Shown one piece after another: positions 32,459 to 40,543 of a stretch of 60,031 nucleotides of DNA. The stretch covers positions 1 to 60,031 of the forward strand of contig DAOPJM010000009.1 of the NCBI GenBank assembly GCA_035399665.1. Direction: 5' to 3'. A model generated the notes under the pieces. It saw only the letters and a list, made by a program, of their open reading frames with translations, had not been told where the DNA came from and searched no databases. Positions within the stretch are counted from its first letter, which is position 1. Each line of letters begins with the position of its first letter. The position numbers were made by a program, and so were the translations under genes. The stretch comes from DAOPJM01 sp035399665 (GTDB lineage Bacteria > Bacillota > Clostridia > Christensenellales > CAG-138).

Positions 32459-34000
32459 ATGGATAAGTTAGAGTACGAAAGAGTCATTGAGATGAAGAAG
32501 GTGTCCGCTCCTCGCGGCAACTTCAACGGAACTTCCGCAAAGGAGACCGAGACTTTCTTTGAGAGAATGCACAGCAAGAACCGCGTTCTGCCCTCATTGA
32601 AGGACGCCATCATCAAGTCGGGCCTGAAAGACGGCATGACCATTTCCTTCCACCACCATTTCAGGAACGGCGACCATATCATCAACTACGTCATGGATGT
32701 CATAGCCGAAATGGGTATCAAGGATTTGACTATCGCGGCAAGCTCTTTGACGGACATTCACGCTCCCTTGATTGAGCATATCAAGAACGGCGTTGTAACC
32801 CATATTGAAACCAGCGGACTGCGCGGCGAGCTTGCCGACGCAATCTCACATGGCCTTATGGAATCCCCGATAACCTTCCGCTCCCATGGCGGCAGAGCGG
32901 CGGCTATCGAAAGCGGCGAGCTGCACATTGATGTGGCTTTCTTAGGTGCGCCTTCCTGCGACCCCTACGGCAACGCCAACGGTTACAGCCGTGACGATGA
33001 CAACGCCACGATGTGCGGCAGCTTGGGCTATGCAAGGCTTGACGCCATGTATGCAGACACCACCATAATACTTACGGATCATCTGGTTCGCTTCCCGAAC
33101 GCTCCTTTTGCCATTCCCGAATCAAACGTTGATTATGTCGTGTTCGTAGATTCCATCGGCGATTCCAAGGGTATAATGAGCGGCGCAACACGCTATACCA
33201 AGAATCCTAAGGAACTGTTGATTGCAAAGACTGCGGCCGATGTAATCGAAGCCTCCGGATACTTTTACGATGGTTTTTCCATGCAGATGGGAAGCGGCGG
33301 CGCATCGCTTGCAACAGCAAGGTTCATCCGTGAAAAGATGGAAGCCAAGAACATCCATTGCAGGTTTGCGTTGGGCGGCATTACCGGACAGATAGTAGAA
33401 ATGCACGAAGCCGGGCTGATCGACCGCATACTCGATGTGCAGTCCTTCGACCTCATCGCCGCGAACTCACTGAAGAACAACCGCTACCACATTCAGATCA
33501 ACGCTTCCTATTACGCGAGCTATCTGAACAGGGGCGCGGCCGTGAATCAGCTTGACTTTGTCATACTTTCAGCGCTTGAGATTGACACGGAATTCAATGT
33601 CAACGTCCTTACCGGCTTCGATGGAGTTATTCGCGGCGCTATCGGCGGTCATCCCGACACGGCCGAGGGCGCGAGTATGTCCGTAGTCGTTTGCCCGCTG
33701 ACAAGAGGCAGGATTCCGACCGTCGTCAAGAAGGTCAACACCGTAGTCACGCCCGGCAGAGTTGTAGACGTAGTCGTTACCGATCAGGGTATTGCGGTTA
33801 ATCCCAATCGCCCAGACCTGTATAAGAAGTTTCAGGACGCAGGTCTTCCGCTGTTCACCATCGAGCAGTTGGAGGAGCGCGCAGAGCGCATAGTCGGAAC
33901 GCCCGAACCCATCAAGTATAAGGACAGAATCGTCGGCGTGGTATTGTACCGCGACAACACAGTTATCGACACAATTCATCAAGTCGATGACGATGAATAA
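32459..34000 (+). CDS. citF: Citrate lyase alpha subunit (citrate CoA-transferase)
   Basis: 513-aa subunit that swaps the acetyl group on CitD for citrate. Typical are MTISFHHHFRNGD, FRSHGGRAAAIESGE, AFLGAPSCDPYGNANG and GGHPDTAEGA. It begins 1 nt after the citE stop and overlaps citC. Together with CitD and CitE it forms the lyase complex in the cytosol. Confidence 0.96.
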   Translation: MDKLEYERVIEMKKVSAPRGNFNGTSAKETETFFERMHSKNRVLPSLKDAIIKSGLKDGMTISFHHHFRNGDHIINYVMDVIAEMGIKDLTIAASSLTDIHAPLIEHIKNGVVTHIETSGLRGELADAISHGLMESPITFRSHGGRAAAIESGELHIDVAFLGAPSCDPYGNANGYSRDDDNATMCGSLGYARLDAMYADTTIILTDHLVRFPNAPFAIPESNVDYVVFVDSIGDSKGIMSGATRYTKNPKELLIAKTAADVIEASGYFYDGFSMQMGSGGASLATARFIREKMEAKNIHCRFALGGITGQIVEMHEAGLIDRILDVQSFDLIAANSLKNNRYHIQINASYYASYLNRGAAVNQLDFVILSALEIDTEFNVNVLTGFDGVIRGAIGGHPDTAEGASMSVVVCPLTRGRIPTVVKKVNTVVTPGRVVDVVVTDQGIAVNPNRPDLYKKFQDAGLPLFTIEQLEERAERIVGTPEPIKYKDRIVGVVLYRDNTVIDTIHQVDDDE

Positions 34001-34964
34001 CAACATCGAAGTCGGTGCGGCGGTAAGTCCGCTGCACCGACTTGAATATCAAGATTTACTGCTTAAGAGCGGAATAAGCGACGAGCATGACACGGATTAC
34101 ACCGCACTCCTGTTCGATGACTTCGGGCTCCTTGCCTGCGGTTCGCTGAAGGGCAATATCTTAAAACAAATAGCGGTCGATCAAAGGGGCGAGGGCGAGG
34201 GAGCATGTGCCGCCGTCGTCAGCGCTTTGGTGACCCATGCCTATAACGAGGGCTTTGGCAAGCTCTTTTTGTTTACAAAGCCGCAGCACAGAAGGCTGTT
34301 TGGCTCAATGGGCTTTTATCCGCTTGTAGAAAGCGGCGATATGCTTTTCATGGAAAACATGAAGAACGGACTTTCGGACTTTCTTGCGACCATACCCAAA
34401 AAGGATGGTTTTACGGGATGCGTGGTATGCAATTGCAATCCAATGACATACGGGCATCTTTTCCTTATCGAAACTGCTGCAAGGGAGTGCGACAGAGTAC
34501 TTGTGTTCGTGCTGTCGGAGGATGCTTCGGAGTTCTCTACGGACGTTCGCATGTCGTTTGTCAAGAGCTGTACCGAAGGGATACCCAATGTCGAGGTTTA
34601 CGCAAGCCGAGAGTACCTTGTTTCACGCGCCACCTTCCCTACATACTTTTTGAAGTCAACCATCGACGTCGAAAACTCGATAAGCGAACTGGATTTGCTG
34701 CTGTTTGCAAAGCGTATAGCACCGGAGTTGAATATCAAGCGTCGCTATGTCGGCACAGAACCCTACTGCGCCATAACTGCAAAGTATAATGAAACCATGA
34801 AACGCATACTCCCGAAATTTGGTATCGAGGTGCGAGAATTGGACCGCAAGGACGGTATAAGCGCAAGCAGGGTGCGCGAACTCCTGCATCAAGGCAAGGT
34901 TGATGAGATTCGCGGTCTTGTTCACCCCATAGTATATGATTACTGCAAAGATCACTTTAACTGA
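33987..34964 (+). CDS. citC: [Citrate (pro-3S)-lyase] ligase
   Basis: 325-aa activator that acetylates the thiol of the CitD prosthetic group using acetate and ATP. The N-terminal third is GNAT-like (GACAAVVSALVTHAY), the rest a nucleotidyltransferase with CNCNPMTYGHLFLIETAA and the later ISASRVREL. It starts inside the end of citF without its own ribosome site, so translation is coupled; ATG at 33993 is an equal choice. Confidence 0.93.
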   Translation: MTMNNNIEVGAAVSPLHRLEYQDLLLKSGISDEHDTDYTALLFDDFGLLACGSLKGNILKQIAVDQRGEGEGACAAVVSALVTHAYNEGFGKLFLFTKPQHRRLFGSMGFYPLVESGDMLFMENMKNGLSDFLATIPKKDGFTGCVVCNCNPMTYGHLFLIETAARECDRVLVFVLSEDASEFSTDVRMSFVKSCTEGIPNVEVYASREYLVSRATFPTYFLKSTIDVENSISELDLLLFAKRIAPELNIKRRYVGTEPYCAITAKYNETMKRILPKFGIEVRELDRKDGISASRVRELLHQGKVDEIRGLVHPIVYDYCKDHFN

Positions 34965-36189
34965 GATGCTCGACTCGAGAGAGCGCAGAGCCGATAAACA
35001 ACGCAGATTAATTGAAACCTTCAACTGCGCTCTTATTTGCTTTACCATGAATATCGCGGGCGAAGTGAAACGCAGCAGCTTGACCGATTTTGCTTTCCGC
35101 TGCGGTGAATCTGCGATAATCAATAAGCTGGGCGATCCGTTGTACTATGAGGATTGTTCCTCACACACAGGTAACGAGAGCTTCTTTGTATACGACAATT
35201 ATACTGCTTCGCAGCTGAAGCATATAACCGAAAGCATTGAGGACGGCTCGCCCGTGGGCAGGCTTTATGACATGGACGTTTTGGACGCCGAACAAAATAA
35301 ACTTTCAAGAGTAAGTCCAAGAAGCTGCATAGTCTGTAACGGCACGGCCTCGGTATGCGCCAGAAACCGCGAACATGGACTGAATGCTGTTGTTGATAAG
35401 ACTAATTCAATACTCTTGAGCTTTGCGTCACAAGAGCTTGCGCGGATTGCCGTTGAAAGCCTTATCGCAGAGGTTCACACAACGCCGAAGCCGGGTCTTG
35501 TCGATGAAAACAATACTGGTTCACATAATGACATGGATGTGTCCATGTTTGAGTGCAGTGCAAACGCTCTCAATGATAGTTTTGTTCAAGCGACTATGGC
35601 GGGTCTTGCCGGTCAGCCAAGCTTCGAAGCGCTGCGACAGATTGGATTGTGTGCAGAGCAAGCCATGAATTCGGCAACCTGCGGAGTGAACACCCATCGC
35701 GGCGCAATCTATTCGTTCGTTTTACTGTTATACGGCTATGGAAGAGCCTTATCCTTTGGGAGCGATCCCTTTGAATGTGTAGAAGTCATGTGCGAAGGTG
35801 AGCTTAAAAGGATCGTATACGGAACTAACGGGGAGGATGTGCGTTTGCGTTATGGCGCCAACGGAGCGAAAGCCGAAGCTATGCGTGGATTTCCTACCGC
35901 AAGAGAAGCGGCAAAGCTGCTTGCCAATAATGAGCCGTTCAGCGTACTGCTTTGGATTATTTCTCAGACTGAGGATACCAACGTTTTGCACAGGGGCGGG
36001 GTAGAGGGGCTGAATTTTCTTCGCCAAGAATGCGTAAGAATATGGGTTATGAGTGCAGAGCAACAAAAAGAAGCGGCGCTTCAACTCGATAAGGAGTGTA
36101 TTAAGCGTCGCATAAGTCCTGGTGGGTCTGCCGATATGTTGGCTATGGCCCTGTTCATTTCAAAGGCTGACCTTTTTGTCAGTCGATGA
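34936..36189 (+). CDS. citXG: Fused CitX-CitG (holo-citrate lyase synthesis)
   Basis: 417 aa that join two enzymes. Residues about 1-155 are CitX, which attaches the phosphoribosyl-dephospho-CoA group to CitD (RERRADKQ and PRSCIVCNGTASVCAR). Residues about 160-417 are CitG, which makes the precursor from ATP and dephospho-CoA (EVHTTPKPGLVDENNTGSH and GVNTHRGAIYS). Such fusions are known in several bacteria. The frame runs 28 nt into citC; ATG 34966 just after the citC stop is an alternative start. The 3' end overlaps the convergent nitroreductase by 11 nt. Confidence 0.92.
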   Translation: MITAKITLTEMLDSRERRADKQRRLIETFNCALICFTMNIAGEVKRSSLTDFAFRCGESAIINKLGDPLYYEDCSSHTGNESFFVYDNYTASQLKHITESIEDGSPVGRLYDMDVLDAEQNKLSRVSPRSCIVCNGTASVCARNREHGLNAVVDKTNSILLSFASQELARIAVESLIAEVHTTPKPGLVDENNTGSHNDMDVSMFECSANALNDSFVQATMAGLAGQPSFEALRQIGLCAEQAMNSATCGVNTHRGAIYSFVLLLYGYGRALSFGSDPFECVEVMCEGELKRIVYGTNGEDVRLRYGANGAKAEAMRGFPTAREAAKLLANNEPFSVLLWIISQTEDTNVLHRGGVEGLNFLRQECVRIWVMSAEQQKEAALQLDKECIKRRISPGGSADMLAMALFISKADLFVSR

Positions 36190-36679
36190 AACGAACAGCG
36201 GTTGGATCATAAAAGCCTCTTGCCTCAGGGCTTTCGTCAGGAACGCCGAGAGCTATAATTCCGAGTGGAGTACCGGATGCACCTGTCAAAGCCTTAACAG
36301 CGTTGGACCTTTCAACTACGGGATAGAGCCCGCACCAACAGCTGCCATATCCAAGCTCAACCGCCATCAGCATAATGTTGTCTATTGCCGCCGCGCAGTC
36401 CTGTTGCCAAAATCCGGTTTTGGGCTCCTCAACCTTGCCGCATACAATAATAGCGCAATAGGCGTCAAGAAGATGCCTGCAGTACGGCTGAGCCTCGGCA
36501 AGCTTCTTCTTCAAGCTGATGTTAGTTACAACAATAAACTCCCATGGACGACGGTTTCTTGCGCTGGGCGCCATCATACCCGCCTCAAGCAGAAGCTTAA
36601 TGTCTTCCTTTGATATTACAGCACCCTCTTTGAACTTGCGAATGCTGCGCCTTGACCAAATTGCTTCCTTAACATTCAT
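36179..36679 (-). CDS. Nitroreductase family flavoprotein
   Basis: 166-aa FMN-dependent NAD(P)H oxidoreductase. Conserved features are SRRSIRKF (FMN phosphate contact), APSARNRRPWEFIVV, and the GYGSCWCGLYP stretch. It is on the short side for the family, and its physiological acceptor is unknown. GGAG precedes the ATG at 36679. Convergent with and overlapping citXG; monocistronic. Confidence 0.9.
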   Translation of the reverse strand: MNVKEAIWSRRSIRKFKEGAVISKEDIKLLLEAGMMAPSARNRRPWEFIVVTNISLKKKLAEAQPYCRHLLDAYCAIIVCGKVEEPKTGFWQQDCAAAIDNIMLMAVELGYGSCWCGLYPVVERSNAVKALTGASGTPLGIIALGVPDESPEARGFYDPTAVRFID

Positions 36680-36703
36680 CAAATACTCCTAATCATATCA
36701 CAA

Positions 36704-36729
36704 GACCCCCGCCTTAGGCGGCGGGGATC
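36704..36729 (-). terminator. GC-rich hairpin after the MsmK/UgpC-type gene
   Basis: 10-bp stem (36704-36713 with 36720-36729, one G-T pair) with a 6-nt loop. The T tail on the minus strand is poor, but the stem is very stable. Confidence 0.7.
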
Positions 36730-36745
36730 CCGGGTATAGTGCGTA

Positions 36746-37873
36746 TTAAGCCTCAAAGAGGCTCAATTCAGTTTCAAGTGAGAAGAGCTGTATCAACTCG
36801 CCATTGATACGAACCTTGATGTTGGCGCCATATGGGAAGCCCATACGGTATTCCTGTGGCAGGTTGATAATCGGCAGGCGTAGAATAGCATCAGTGCCGA
36901 GAGCGTCGGTGTGCAGGTACAGCTCGCTGCCCATCATTTCGCATACATCTACGGTTGCGGGAATGGTGTTGGGCTGGTTGCCGACATGATCAATCTCGGT
37001 ATGCTCAGGGCGAATGCCCATAGTGACCTTCTGAGTGGTTACGCCGTTGTTTCGTAAAATCTGCTGTTTTGTCTCAGGCAGATCTATGCGATAGCCCGAA
37101 AGGTCAAGATAATAGCTTTTGCCGTCACAAATCAGATCCGCATCGAAGAAGTTCATTTGCGGTGTGCCAATGAAGCCCGCGACAAACTTGTTGTGAGGAC
37201 GATCGAAAACATCCGTAGGCGTGCCAATTTGCTGGACAAAACCGTCCTTCATGATGACGATACGATCACCTAAGGTCATGGCCTCTGTCTGGTCATGAGT
37301 AACATAGATGAAGGTGGTATCAAGGCGGTGTCTGAGCTTGATGATTTCGGCACGCATCTGATTACGAAGCTTAGCATCAAGGTTGGAGAGCGGTTCATCC
37401 ATGAGGAATACCTGAGGATCGCGAACGATAGCTCTTCCGATTGCGACACGTTGACGCTGACCGCCTGACAAAGCCTTGGGCTTCCTGTCAAGCAGCTCGG
37501 TGATGCCGAGTATTTCAGCCGCCGCGTTAACCTTTTCTTTGATTTCCGCCTTGGGAACCTTGCGCAGCTTAAGCGCGAAAGCCATATTCTCGAAAACAGT
37601 CATGTGAGGATAGAGCGCGTAGTTTTGAAAAACCATTGCGATATCTCTGTCCTTGGGGGGAACGTCATTAACGAGACGGTCACCGATGTACAGTTCGCCA
37701 TCGGTGATCTCCTCAAGGCCTGCCACCATACGAAGCGTAGTGGACTTACCGCAGCCTGAAGGACCTACCAGTACGATGAATTCCTTGTCCGCGATTTCAA
37801 GATTGAAATCGTGTACGGCTACGACGTCTTTGTCATAGACCTTCTTGAGATTCCTGAGTGATAAAGTTGCCAT
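36746..37873 (-). CDS. Sugar ABC transporter ATP-binding protein (MsmK/UgpC/MalK type)
   Basis: 375-aa ATPase for carbohydrate importers: Walker A GPSGCGKST, Q-loop FQNYALYPHMT, signature ALSGGQRQRVA, Walker B VFLMDEPLSNLD, switch His YVTHDQTEA. The C-terminal OB-like regulatory domain (about 240-375) has GIRPEHTEI. In Firmicutes one such ATPase often serves many sugar importers; consistent with that, no permease or binding-protein gene is nearby. Preceded by an unusual 200-nt folded leader. The Shine-Dalgarno is weak. Confidence 0.93.
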   Translation of the reverse strand: MATLSLRNLKKVYDKDVVAVHDFNLEIADKEFIVLVGPSGCGKSTTLRMVAGLEEITDGELYIGDRLVNDVPPKDRDIAMVFQNYALYPHMTVFENMAFALKLRKVPKAEIKEKVNAAAEILGITELLDRKPKALSGGQRQRVAIGRAIVRDPQVFLMDEPLSNLDAKLRNQMRAEIIKLRHRLDTTFIYVTHDQTEAMTLGDRIVIMKDGFVQQIGTPTDVFDRPHNKFVAGFIGTPQMNFFDADLICDGKSYYLDLSGYRIDLPETKQQILRNNGVTTQKVTMGIRPEHTEIDHVGNQPNTIPATVDVCEMMGSELYLHTDALGTDAILRLPIINLPQEYRMGFPYGANIKVRINGELIQLFSLETELSLFEA

Positions 37874-38074
37874 TTGTCTCGACTCTAATGACGCAGCATC
37901 CGCTTTGCGTCACCTTGCAGGCGCGTGCTTTATCGCGCTTGCATTACGACAGGTCTCCACACTGCCGCACCGCGAGTCATGCGGGACTTCCATCCTTTCA
38001 TTTTACGCAGGTCGCGGCAAGGAAGTGGAGTGCCGCGAGGCGCTTAATTACGGGTACTATATATAACAATACCC
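37874..38074 (-). promoter_or_regulatory. Long folded 5' leader of the MsmK/UgpC-type gene
   Basis: About 200 nt between the promoter and the start codon contain several perfect stems, in transcript order: GGGTA/TACCC (38074-38052), an 8-bp TCGCGGCA/TGCCGCGA (38038-38012), GCGCG/CGCGC (37938-37921) and a 7-bp TGACGCA/TGCGTCA (37912-37889) ending about 15 nt before the start codon. This is probably a cis-regulatory RNA; published malK-type RNA motifs sit upstream of such genes, but a match was not tested. A 23-codon frame lies inside the leader. Confidence 0.6.
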
Positions 38075-38079
38075 TCATG

Positions 38080-38108
38080 AATGTATCATAAGGGCAAGGC
38101 TTTGTCAA
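38080..38108 (-). promoter_or_regulatory. Promoter of the MsmK/UgpC-type gene
   Basis: On the minus strand: -35 TTGACA (38103-38108), 17-bp spacer, -10 TACATT (38080-38085). Confidence 0.8.
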
Positions 38109-38121
38109 GGCTAATTTATAG

Positions 38122-38625
38122 TTAAAGAATGACTTTGAACAGATCGTAAAATTTCTTGTAGAACTCAAAATCGTTGTAATAATAATCATAATTCGCGCTT
38201 GAGAAAGCCATATAAAGGAGCACGAAGTATAAAAGGAGCATCAGAGTAAAGACAGCTCCGCATACCACACCCGCAATTGCCATTCCCCTTAATGGTCTGC
38301 CTTCGATTCTGTTTGTTTTTGCAAGACCGACAGCCGCAAGTATAAGCCCAATCGGAGCAAGCCAAAAAGTCATCGTCAGAACAAATCCGGTAATGATTAG
38401 GCCTCTCGGCGCGGATGCTTTAGAGTTTTGTGAAATAACCGCGTATGGCATATTCGGCTCCGCTCCGCTGTCAACATTCAACTGAACGGGAGCAACAACG
38501 CTTGGCGCGGTGTAAGATACTAAATTGGAGGAAGTCGCACGGGTTTCTGTCTCTACCGTTGCTCCGCAGGAGGGGCAGAATCTCATATTATCTTGGAGCT
38601 CACAGCCACAATTTCGACAGAACAT
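38122..38625 (-). CDS. Zinc-ribbon DUF4190-like membrane protein
   Basis: 167 aa. An N-terminal zinc ribbon, CRNCGCELQ...FCPSCG (about 3-22), a flexible Ser/Val/Ala/Pro-rich linker (about 25-80) and two membrane helices (about 82-106 and 118-142) separated by a short loop RPLRGMAIAG, followed by an aromatic-rich Tyr/Phe tail. Function unknown. GGAGG sets the ATG at 38625, twelve codons inside a longer frame. Confidence 0.82.
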   Translation of the reverse strand: MFCRNCGCELQDNMRFCPSCGATVETETRATSSNLVSYTAPSVVAPVQLNVDSGAEPNMPYAVISQNSKASAPRGLIITGFVLTMTFWLAPIGLILAAVGLAKTNRIEGRPLRGMAIAGVVCGAVFTLMLLLYFVLLYMAFSSANYDYYYNDFEFYKKFYDLFKVIL

Positions 38626-38661
38626 GGATTTTACCTCCGAAATGATGTTGATGTATGGCAT

Positions 38662-38690
38662 ATTCTATCATGCCCCAAAACCTGTGTCAA
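38662..38690 (-). promoter_or_regulatory. Promoter of the zinc-ribbon membrane protein gene
   Basis: On the minus strand: -35 TTGACA (38685-38690), 17-bp spacer, -10 TAGAAT (38662-38667). Confidence 0.85.
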
Positions 38691-38733
38691 GAAACATGTT
38701 GCTCCCTCATTCGGCACTGATTTTCGAAAAGAA

Positions 38734-38757
38734 AAAAGTCCCAACGCAGGGACTTTT
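38734..38757 (-). terminator. Terminator of the tRNA-Ser pair
   Basis: 9-bp stem (38734-38742 with 38749-38757), 6-nt loop, followed on the minus strand by TTTC and more T. Confidence 0.8.
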
Positions 38758-38764
38758 CTTATCT

Positions 38765-38857
38765 TGGCGGAGAAAGTGGGATTTGAACCCACGCACCGGT
38801 CAACCCAGTCTACTCCCTTAGCAGGGGAGCCCCTTATAGCCACTTGGGTATTTCTCC
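38765..38857 (-). tRNA. tRNA-Ser (GCT)
   Basis: Class II tRNA of 93 nt including an encoded CCA. Acceptor GGAGAAA pairs with TTTCTCC, discriminator G, T arm GTGGG/TTCAAAT/CCCAC, a long variable arm and anticodon GCT in the loop CTGCTAA. It lies 13 nt downstream of tRNA-Ser(TGA) on the same transcript. Confidence 0.95.
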
Positions 38858-38870
38858 GTATTTAACGATT

Positions 38871-38958
38871 TGGCGGAGATGGTAGGATTTGAACCCACGG
38901 ATGTTTTCACATCAACGGTTTTCAAGACCGCCTCCTTAAACCCCTCGGACACATCTCC
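38871..38958 (-). tRNA. tRNA-Ser (TGA)
   Basis: Class II tRNA of 88 nt with encoded CCA. Acceptor GGAGATG pairs with CATCTCC, discriminator G, long variable arm, anticodon TGA in the loop TTGAAAA. First of two serine tRNAs read in tandem. Confidence 0.95.
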
Positions 38959-39026
38959 CCGAACAAAATGTAGTATAGCAAACATTATTCAGATTGTCAA
39001 TTCAAAAATTCAATAAAAAAATTATG

Positions 39027-39055
39027 TTTTCAAATTCGACATGACATGCTATAAT
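39027..39055 (+). promoter_or_regulatory. Promoter of the E2-like acyltransferase gene
   Basis: Extended -10 TGCTATAAT (TATAAT at 39050-39055) with a weak -35 TTTTCA (39027-39032) at 17 bp. Confidence 0.65.
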
Positions 39056-39084
39056 CAGTTTCATATATAAGGGGGGAGAGAGTA

Positions 39085-39918
39085 ATGAGAGCAGACGGAA
39101 GAAAGGTCAAGAATATCCCGCCCATGTACGCCGTTGCGGCGCACATCATGGCGAAGCGTTCCGATGCCTGCAACTCGATTGAGCTGAACATACCGATCGA
39201 GCCGATGCAGACTTACATCAACGCAAAAAGAAAACAAGGGAACTATTTTAGCCACCTAACGGTGGTAGTGGCTTCGGTGCTGAGAACAGCAGCGGAATAC
39301 CCGTACCTGAATCGTTTCGTTGTCAACAAGCACATCTATGCCCGCAAGGAGTTTGCGGTCGGCATGGTGGTACTGAAGGCGGGGGATATCGACGGAACGA
39401 TGAACAAGGTATACTTCGACCCGGGTGACACAATTTATGATGTTCAGCGCAAGATGGACGCGTACATTGAGGAGAATCGTATCCAGGGCGATACCAATTC
39501 CACGGACGACTTAATCAACAAGCTGCTGAAGGTACCCGGGCTTTGCAACATAGGCGTGAAGCTCTTCAAGCTGTTGGACAGGTATGGTCTGTTGCCATAC
39601 GATATCATCAAGGCAAGTCCGTTTCACACAAGCTTTGTTGTGACTAACTTGGCGTCAATCCGCACAAACCACATTTTCCACCATGTGTATGACTTCGGTA
39701 CTACAAGTATGATTCTTTCTATGGGAAATCTCCGAGAGGTTCCCAAGCGTATTCATGGCGAAATAGTTCATGAGCGTTGCTTGCCCATAGGCTTAGTCAT
39801 GGATGAGCGCATATGCTCAGGAACATATTACGCATTGGCATTCCGCAAGATGCGCGAATACCTCTTGAATCCCGCTCTGCTTGAAACGCCTCCCGAAGTT
39901 ATAAATGTAGACGTGTAA
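39085..39918 (+). CDS. Stand-alone 2-oxoacid dehydrogenase E2-type acyltransferase domain, catalytic motif lost
   Basis: 277 aa matching the CAT/E2 catalytic fold without lipoyl or subunit-binding domains. Family features: SHLTVVVASVLRTAAEYPYLNRFV near residue 57 and SFVVTNLASI followed by the beta-strand SMILSMG. At the place of the catalytic HxxxDG motif it reads DERICSG, so both the His and the Asp are replaced (Glu, Ser). It probably has a structural or binding role, or another chemistry. No E1 or E3 gene is nearby. Preceded by a GGGGGGAGAG site. Confidence 0.85.
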   Translation: MRADGRKVKNIPPMYAVAAHIMAKRSDACNSIELNIPIEPMQTYINAKRKQGNYFSHLTVVVASVLRTAAEYPYLNRFVVNKHIYARKEFAVGMVVLKAGDIDGTMNKVYFDPGDTIYDVQRKMDAYIEENRIQGDTNSTDDLINKLLKVPGLCNIGVKLFKLLDRYGLLPYDIIKASPFHTSFVVTNLASIRTNHIFHHVYDFGTTSMILSMGNLREVPKRIHGEIVHERCLPIGLVMDERICSGTYYALAFRKMREYLLNPALLETPPEVINVDV

Positions 39919-39931
39919 ATCTAAAGATATG

Positions 39932-39965
39932 AAAAGTCCCGCCTTTTGATGGGCGGGACTTTTTG
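39932..39965. terminator. Bidirectional terminator between E2-like and zinc-ribbon genes
   Basis: Perfect 12-bp stem (39932-39943 with 39952-39963) with an 8-nt loop and T runs on both strands. Confidence 0.88.
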
Positions 39966-39972
39966 TTGAGAT

Positions 39973-40269
39973 TTAGTAGCTTCTCCTCGAGGGGCCATTC
40001 TGCCTGCGCTTTCTGTAGCAATCCTCGCAATAGATAGGCTTATCGTTTCTCGGCTGGAATGGGACCTTCGTGGGAGCACCACAGCCTGCGCAAACGGCAT
40101 CGAACATTTCGCGTTCGGGCGTGCGGGGCTTCTTGCGAAGTCTTCTGCATTCCGGGCAACGAAGCGGCTCATTCTGGAAGTTCTGTTGTGCGTAGAAGTC
40201 CTGTTCTCCTGCGGAGAATACGAACTGCTTGCCGCAATCCTTGCATACCAATACTTTGTCTTCGAACAT
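39973..40269 (-). CDS. Small zinc-ribbon protein (two CxxC pairs per half)
   Basis: About 98 aa. The first half has CKDCGKQF...RCPECR, typical of the small zf-Tbcl-type zinc ribbons with the motif GEQDFYAQQNF between. The second half has CAGCGAPTKVPFQP...YCEDCY, a second zinc site. The tail is basic (RKRRQNGPSRR), suggesting nucleic acid binding. The family start MFEDK at 40269 is chosen; the open frame continues upstream (40290, 40341) into the RNA region and no well-spaced ribosome site settles it. Confidence 0.78.
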   Translation of the reverse strand: MFEDKVLVCKDCGKQFVFSAGEQDFYAQQNFQNEPLRCPECRRLRKKPRTPEREMFDAVCAGCGAPTKVPFQPRNDKPIYCEDCYRKRRQNGPSRRSY

Positions 40270-40299
40270 TGAGATTAGATTTCCCTTCATGGAATTAGA

Positions 40300-40537
40300 T
40301 TTTTTGCACCCACAACCGGCTGACCTGATCTTTGACCCCACACTCGCCGACAGGAGGGTTCGCTCATAAGCTTTCGCTCCCCACTACTGCCCCTCTCGAT
40401 GTTGCCATCGGTCGGACTTACATCTAAGCCGCACCATGCTCACGGAAAATTCTTCCGCTTATGTGGATCGTTTAGCCTGCGACTGGCATCGACTAATGTC
40501 CGTTAAGACATGCAACCACAGACCCGATTCCGGATAC
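40300..40537 (-). ncRNA. Probable structured non-coding RNA or leader RNA with its own promoter
   Basis: A non-coding stretch driven by a consensus promoter. On the minus strand it folds into perfect local helices: ATGTC/GACAT, CGGAA/TTCCG, a 6-bp GGCTTA/TAAGTC, and a three-way junction closed by CCGAC/GTCGG (40411-40415 with 40347-40351) that holds a CGATG-GCAA-CATCG tetraloop hairpin (40397-40410) and a GAGGG/CCCTC arm (40391-40395 with 40354-40358). No intrinsic terminator is seen before the zinc-ribbon gene, so it may be a leader as well. The class is not recognised; the raiA motif is one candidate. The 3' end is a guess. Confidence 0.6.
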
Positions 40538-40543
40538 CACTAC

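Noticed and set aside
37889..37938. Possible c-di-GMP (GEMM) riboswitch, because of a GACGCAAAGC-like string
   Set aside because: The companion conserved blocks (CACG, GCAAACC, CCUCCGG) are absent.
40300..40537. RNase P, tmRNA, 6S or SRP RNA as identity of the structured RNA
   Set aside because: Their universally conserved sequence blocks are not present; length also disagrees for RNase P and tmRNA.
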